This document shows positions 62,102 to 64,000 of a stretch of 64,000 bases of DNA, in pieces. Source of the DNA: Sulfitobacter sp. CW3. Its GTDB lineage: Bacteria > Pseudomonadota > Alphaproteobacteria > Rhodobacterales > Rhodobacteraceae. The stretch spans positions 237,042 through 301,041 of the forward strand of contig NZ_JAHXRL010000005.1 in the NCBI RefSeq assembly GCF_019392245.1. The letters run 5' to 3'. Under the pieces are notes generated by a model, which saw only the letters and a list, made by a program, of their open reading frames with translations, was not told where the DNA came from and made no database searches. The stretch's first letter is position 1; every line of letters begins with the position of its first letter. Made by a program: the position numbers and the translations under genes.

Positions 62102-63936
62102 TCATGATGCCTCATCACCCCAGGCATCGTCGTCTTCAACCTCTTTACCGGCTTGCTTTTTCATAGCGTGCTCAATCAGATCTAGAAGATCCATCTGACG
62201 AGCTACAAAAAAGTCTTCGTAATTATCCCCTCGTATTAATGCTGGGTCAATCAGATGCGATCTCAAATAATTGTCTAGCGCTTCCTTAGGTACACGTGGA
62301 TCATCCATGTAACCGTCCTCTAGCGACCCGAGATATTGAGACGGTGCCGCCCCGCCAATGATGCGGTTAGTTCTGGCAGACAACGGTGTTTTGTTAACTA
62401 TTGAGTCGAACTCTTTTGGATCCTTGCCATTCACTGAACACCATTTTTGTGGGAAAATATGATGTATATCCACGGCTTCGTCAAAAAAACTAGTGTGCTC
62501 AAATTTCTGGCCCGAACGAAAATCCATCGCCCCACTTTTCATCAGAAGCGCGTTCACACCCTTATATGCTGCGGAAAGCCGCATTCTCATGGTTTTCAGC
62601 CGGTCCATATGAAAATTCGCTTCAAGAACTGTTCTTGGTTCTGACCCTCCATCGAACCAAGCCGGGACTTCAAGAAAATCAGATCCGATGCGAGTATCGA
62701 CCGCTGATCCATATAATTCACCGAACACGCCGCACCAATACCATTGTGCCAACTTTTCGCGAATGGCAACGCTTTCCCAGTTTTTGCCAATATCAGCAAG
62801 AATTGCTGCGAGGGGAATGACTTGTGTTTGATATGGCAGGTCGCGCGCATTGAAAATATTGAGCATATGCAACAGCTTTGCTGCTCGTTGAAAACCCAAA
62901 AAAGCCGTCTCGCGATAGCTCAAATATGCTGACAAAGGGAGGTTGAGCAAAGCAGCCCGTTTGCCTGTGACCTGGGGTAATTCCTTGCCGTGTTTTCCCT
63001 CAGCAATTGCTGCACGCCGTAAATCTCTGGTGTGAAATAGTGAGATAACCTGTAGGAAGTCAGTATTGTCGACTTTCGACAGCACTCCCTCCTTCTTCTC
63101 ACCAATTGCGTTAAGGGCTGCGATTTTTTCCGCATAGCCAATCTTACCTTTTCCGTCACCAAACCAGTCATCACGCAACTTATGCCCATCGGCCGCATAC
63201 ATTGCTGTAACCAACTCAAACGCATCAAGAGCTTTTCCGCCCGTGTTCACCTTTTCGAAAACAGTGCAAACAGCCTCTTTGCTCGTAGCCTTTCCCAGAG
63301 AAATGACCGGAACGGAATAGCCTTTGAACACATTGATGAACTGCTTCTCGAACGGCACGATAACCTCATTCCAGAGCGCTCCGAAGGTTCCATTGCTATT
63401 TAAATAGGTGATCAGTTCTCTCTGCCAATCGCTCCAATTGAATGTTTCACATATCGGAAACATGAGATTTGAAAATTCATCAGCCTGTGACGTTAAGTTC
63501 AAGCCTTCCGGCCATTTTTCACTCACTTTTAGCCTTTTGTCCTCTGGCACGGAAAATATTGCGTCGACCTTATCAACAGTCGGATCAATTGCCTTTCTTA
63601 TGTCGATAAAGAACCACCGCTTGATTTTCTTATGTTTGATAGTTGTCGTTTCGACAACCTCACCGCGCATTGCCACCTGATAAATTGAAGTGATGCGCTG
63701 CTGACCATCCAACAACAACTCTTCCGGAAAATGCAGAGTGGGCAGAATAACGCCTTGCACAGGACGTGGGCTAAATTCCCACTCGCCGCCCGTTTTGAGT
63801 GTCATGATCGCACCTATCGGAAAGGCTCGCGAAACTGATGCCAAGAGATCGATAATACGATTTTCATCCCAAACCCATGATCGTTGAAAGTCTGGCAACT
63901 GTAATTTGCCATTTTGTGCCTCCTGACGTGCTCCCC
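62102..63936 (-). pseudogene. DUF262/HNH (GmrSD-like) gene truncated at its 5' end
   Basis: A DUF262 family protein with a C-terminal HNH-type region, the layout of GmrSD-like type IV restriction and related phage-defence proteins. From the first in-frame TTG (63898): LPDFQRSWVWD, LLLDGQQRITSIY (about 61-73), FEKVNTGGKALDAFE (214-228) and, near the end, DIHHIFPQKW (H479-H480) with N502 and N511, a DUF1524-like site. Upstream the family-like frame continues (EAQNGKLQ) but no ATG or GTG occurs before it meets the insertion-sequence end near 63937 and a stop at 63971. The natural N terminus is missing, so the gene is probably inactivated. G+C is lower than in the neighbours. Confidence 0.75.
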
Positions 63937-64000
63937 TGAAAAGTCCGGTTTTTTGAGTTAGCCTGTTCTCTCAAAAGGAGACAGACGATGAAGAGAAGCC
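63937..64000 (+). mobile_element. End of an IS3-family-like insertion sequence
   Basis: From TGAAAAGTCCGG (63937 on) the sequence leaves the DUF262 frame and leads within 50 bases to AAGGAG and an ATG whose first codons give MKRS, the start of many IS3-family OrfA proteins (MKRSRF type). TG at the edge fits an IS terminus. The element continues beyond the window, so its other end and target duplication cannot be seen. Confidence 0.55.
63988..64000 (+). CDS. IS3-type transposase OrfA, first codons only
   Basis: ATG AAG AGA AGC plus one base, with AAGGAG 7 bases upstream. Only four residues (MKRS) are visible. The assignment rests on this start, the ribosome-binding site and the broken gene next to it. 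Confidence 0.45.

Overview
The window looks like chromosomal DNA of a marine Rhodobacteraceae (Roseobacter-group) alphaproteobacterium. The evidence is an NDUFA12-type complex I gene beside mlaD and a DUF2155 gene, a GapR/DUF2312 gene, Zur and Pho sites of alphaproteobacterial style, a CtrA-like TTAA-N7-TTAA site, abundant branched-chain-type ABC transporters, and fairly high G+C with ATGA/TGATG gene overlaps. No species can be named from the sequence alone.

Layout. 1-4.9 kb holds housekeeping genes (3' end of rplI, a small lytic transglycosylase lipoprotein, tig, gapR) and a YeeE/YedE pair with a DUF442 sulfurtransferase/phosphatase. 4.9-10.9 kb (minus strand) holds a FliM/FliN-like protein, a 908-aa SSS-transporter/histidine-kinase fusion with a small membrane protein and a single-domain receiver, and a RamB/ScfR-type regulator. 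11-16.4 kb is a five-gene Liv-type ABC operon diverging from that regulator. 16.4-25.3 kb carries an acyl-CoA synthetase, accB-accC-aat, DUF2155-mlaD-NDUFA12, a DUF4760-like membrane protein, a RidA-family gene and clpP/clpX. 25.6-32.3 kb carries phoX with a Pho box, an ArsR-permease pair, and the zinc regulon znuA | zur-znuC-znuB with two Zur palindromes.

32.3-46.6 kb is the most coherent block. It is an almost unbroken minus-strand run that encodes tryptophan 2,3-dioxygenase, kynureninase, a 2-aminobenzoate-CoA ligase, a fused FAD monooxygenase/Old Yellow Enzyme reductase (2-aminobenzoyl-CoA monooxygenase/reductase type), beta-oxidation-like enzymes, a MarR regulator, a complete Liv-type transporter and a non-canonical RidA. 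Together these would take tryptophan to anthranilate, then to anthraniloyl-CoA, then by dearomatisation and beta-oxidation to central metabolism. Kynurenine formamidase is not in the window.

47-64 kb is more mosaic. It holds a TetR-EamA pair with a palindromic operator, tRNA-Thr(TGT), a sulfotransferase-like protein with a degraded P-loop, a DUF4331 protein, a FIST sensor plus adenylate cyclase pair with an upstream CtrA-like site, a 751-aa PLP decarboxylase next to choline transporter genes choXWV, a degenerate DgoK-like protein, a divergent minimal kinase/receiver pair, and an A+T-richer end. In that end a GmrSD-like DUF262/HNH gene is broken at its 5' end by what appears to be an IS3-family element running off the window.

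All calls come from reading the sequence and remembered family features. No database search or structure prediction was run.
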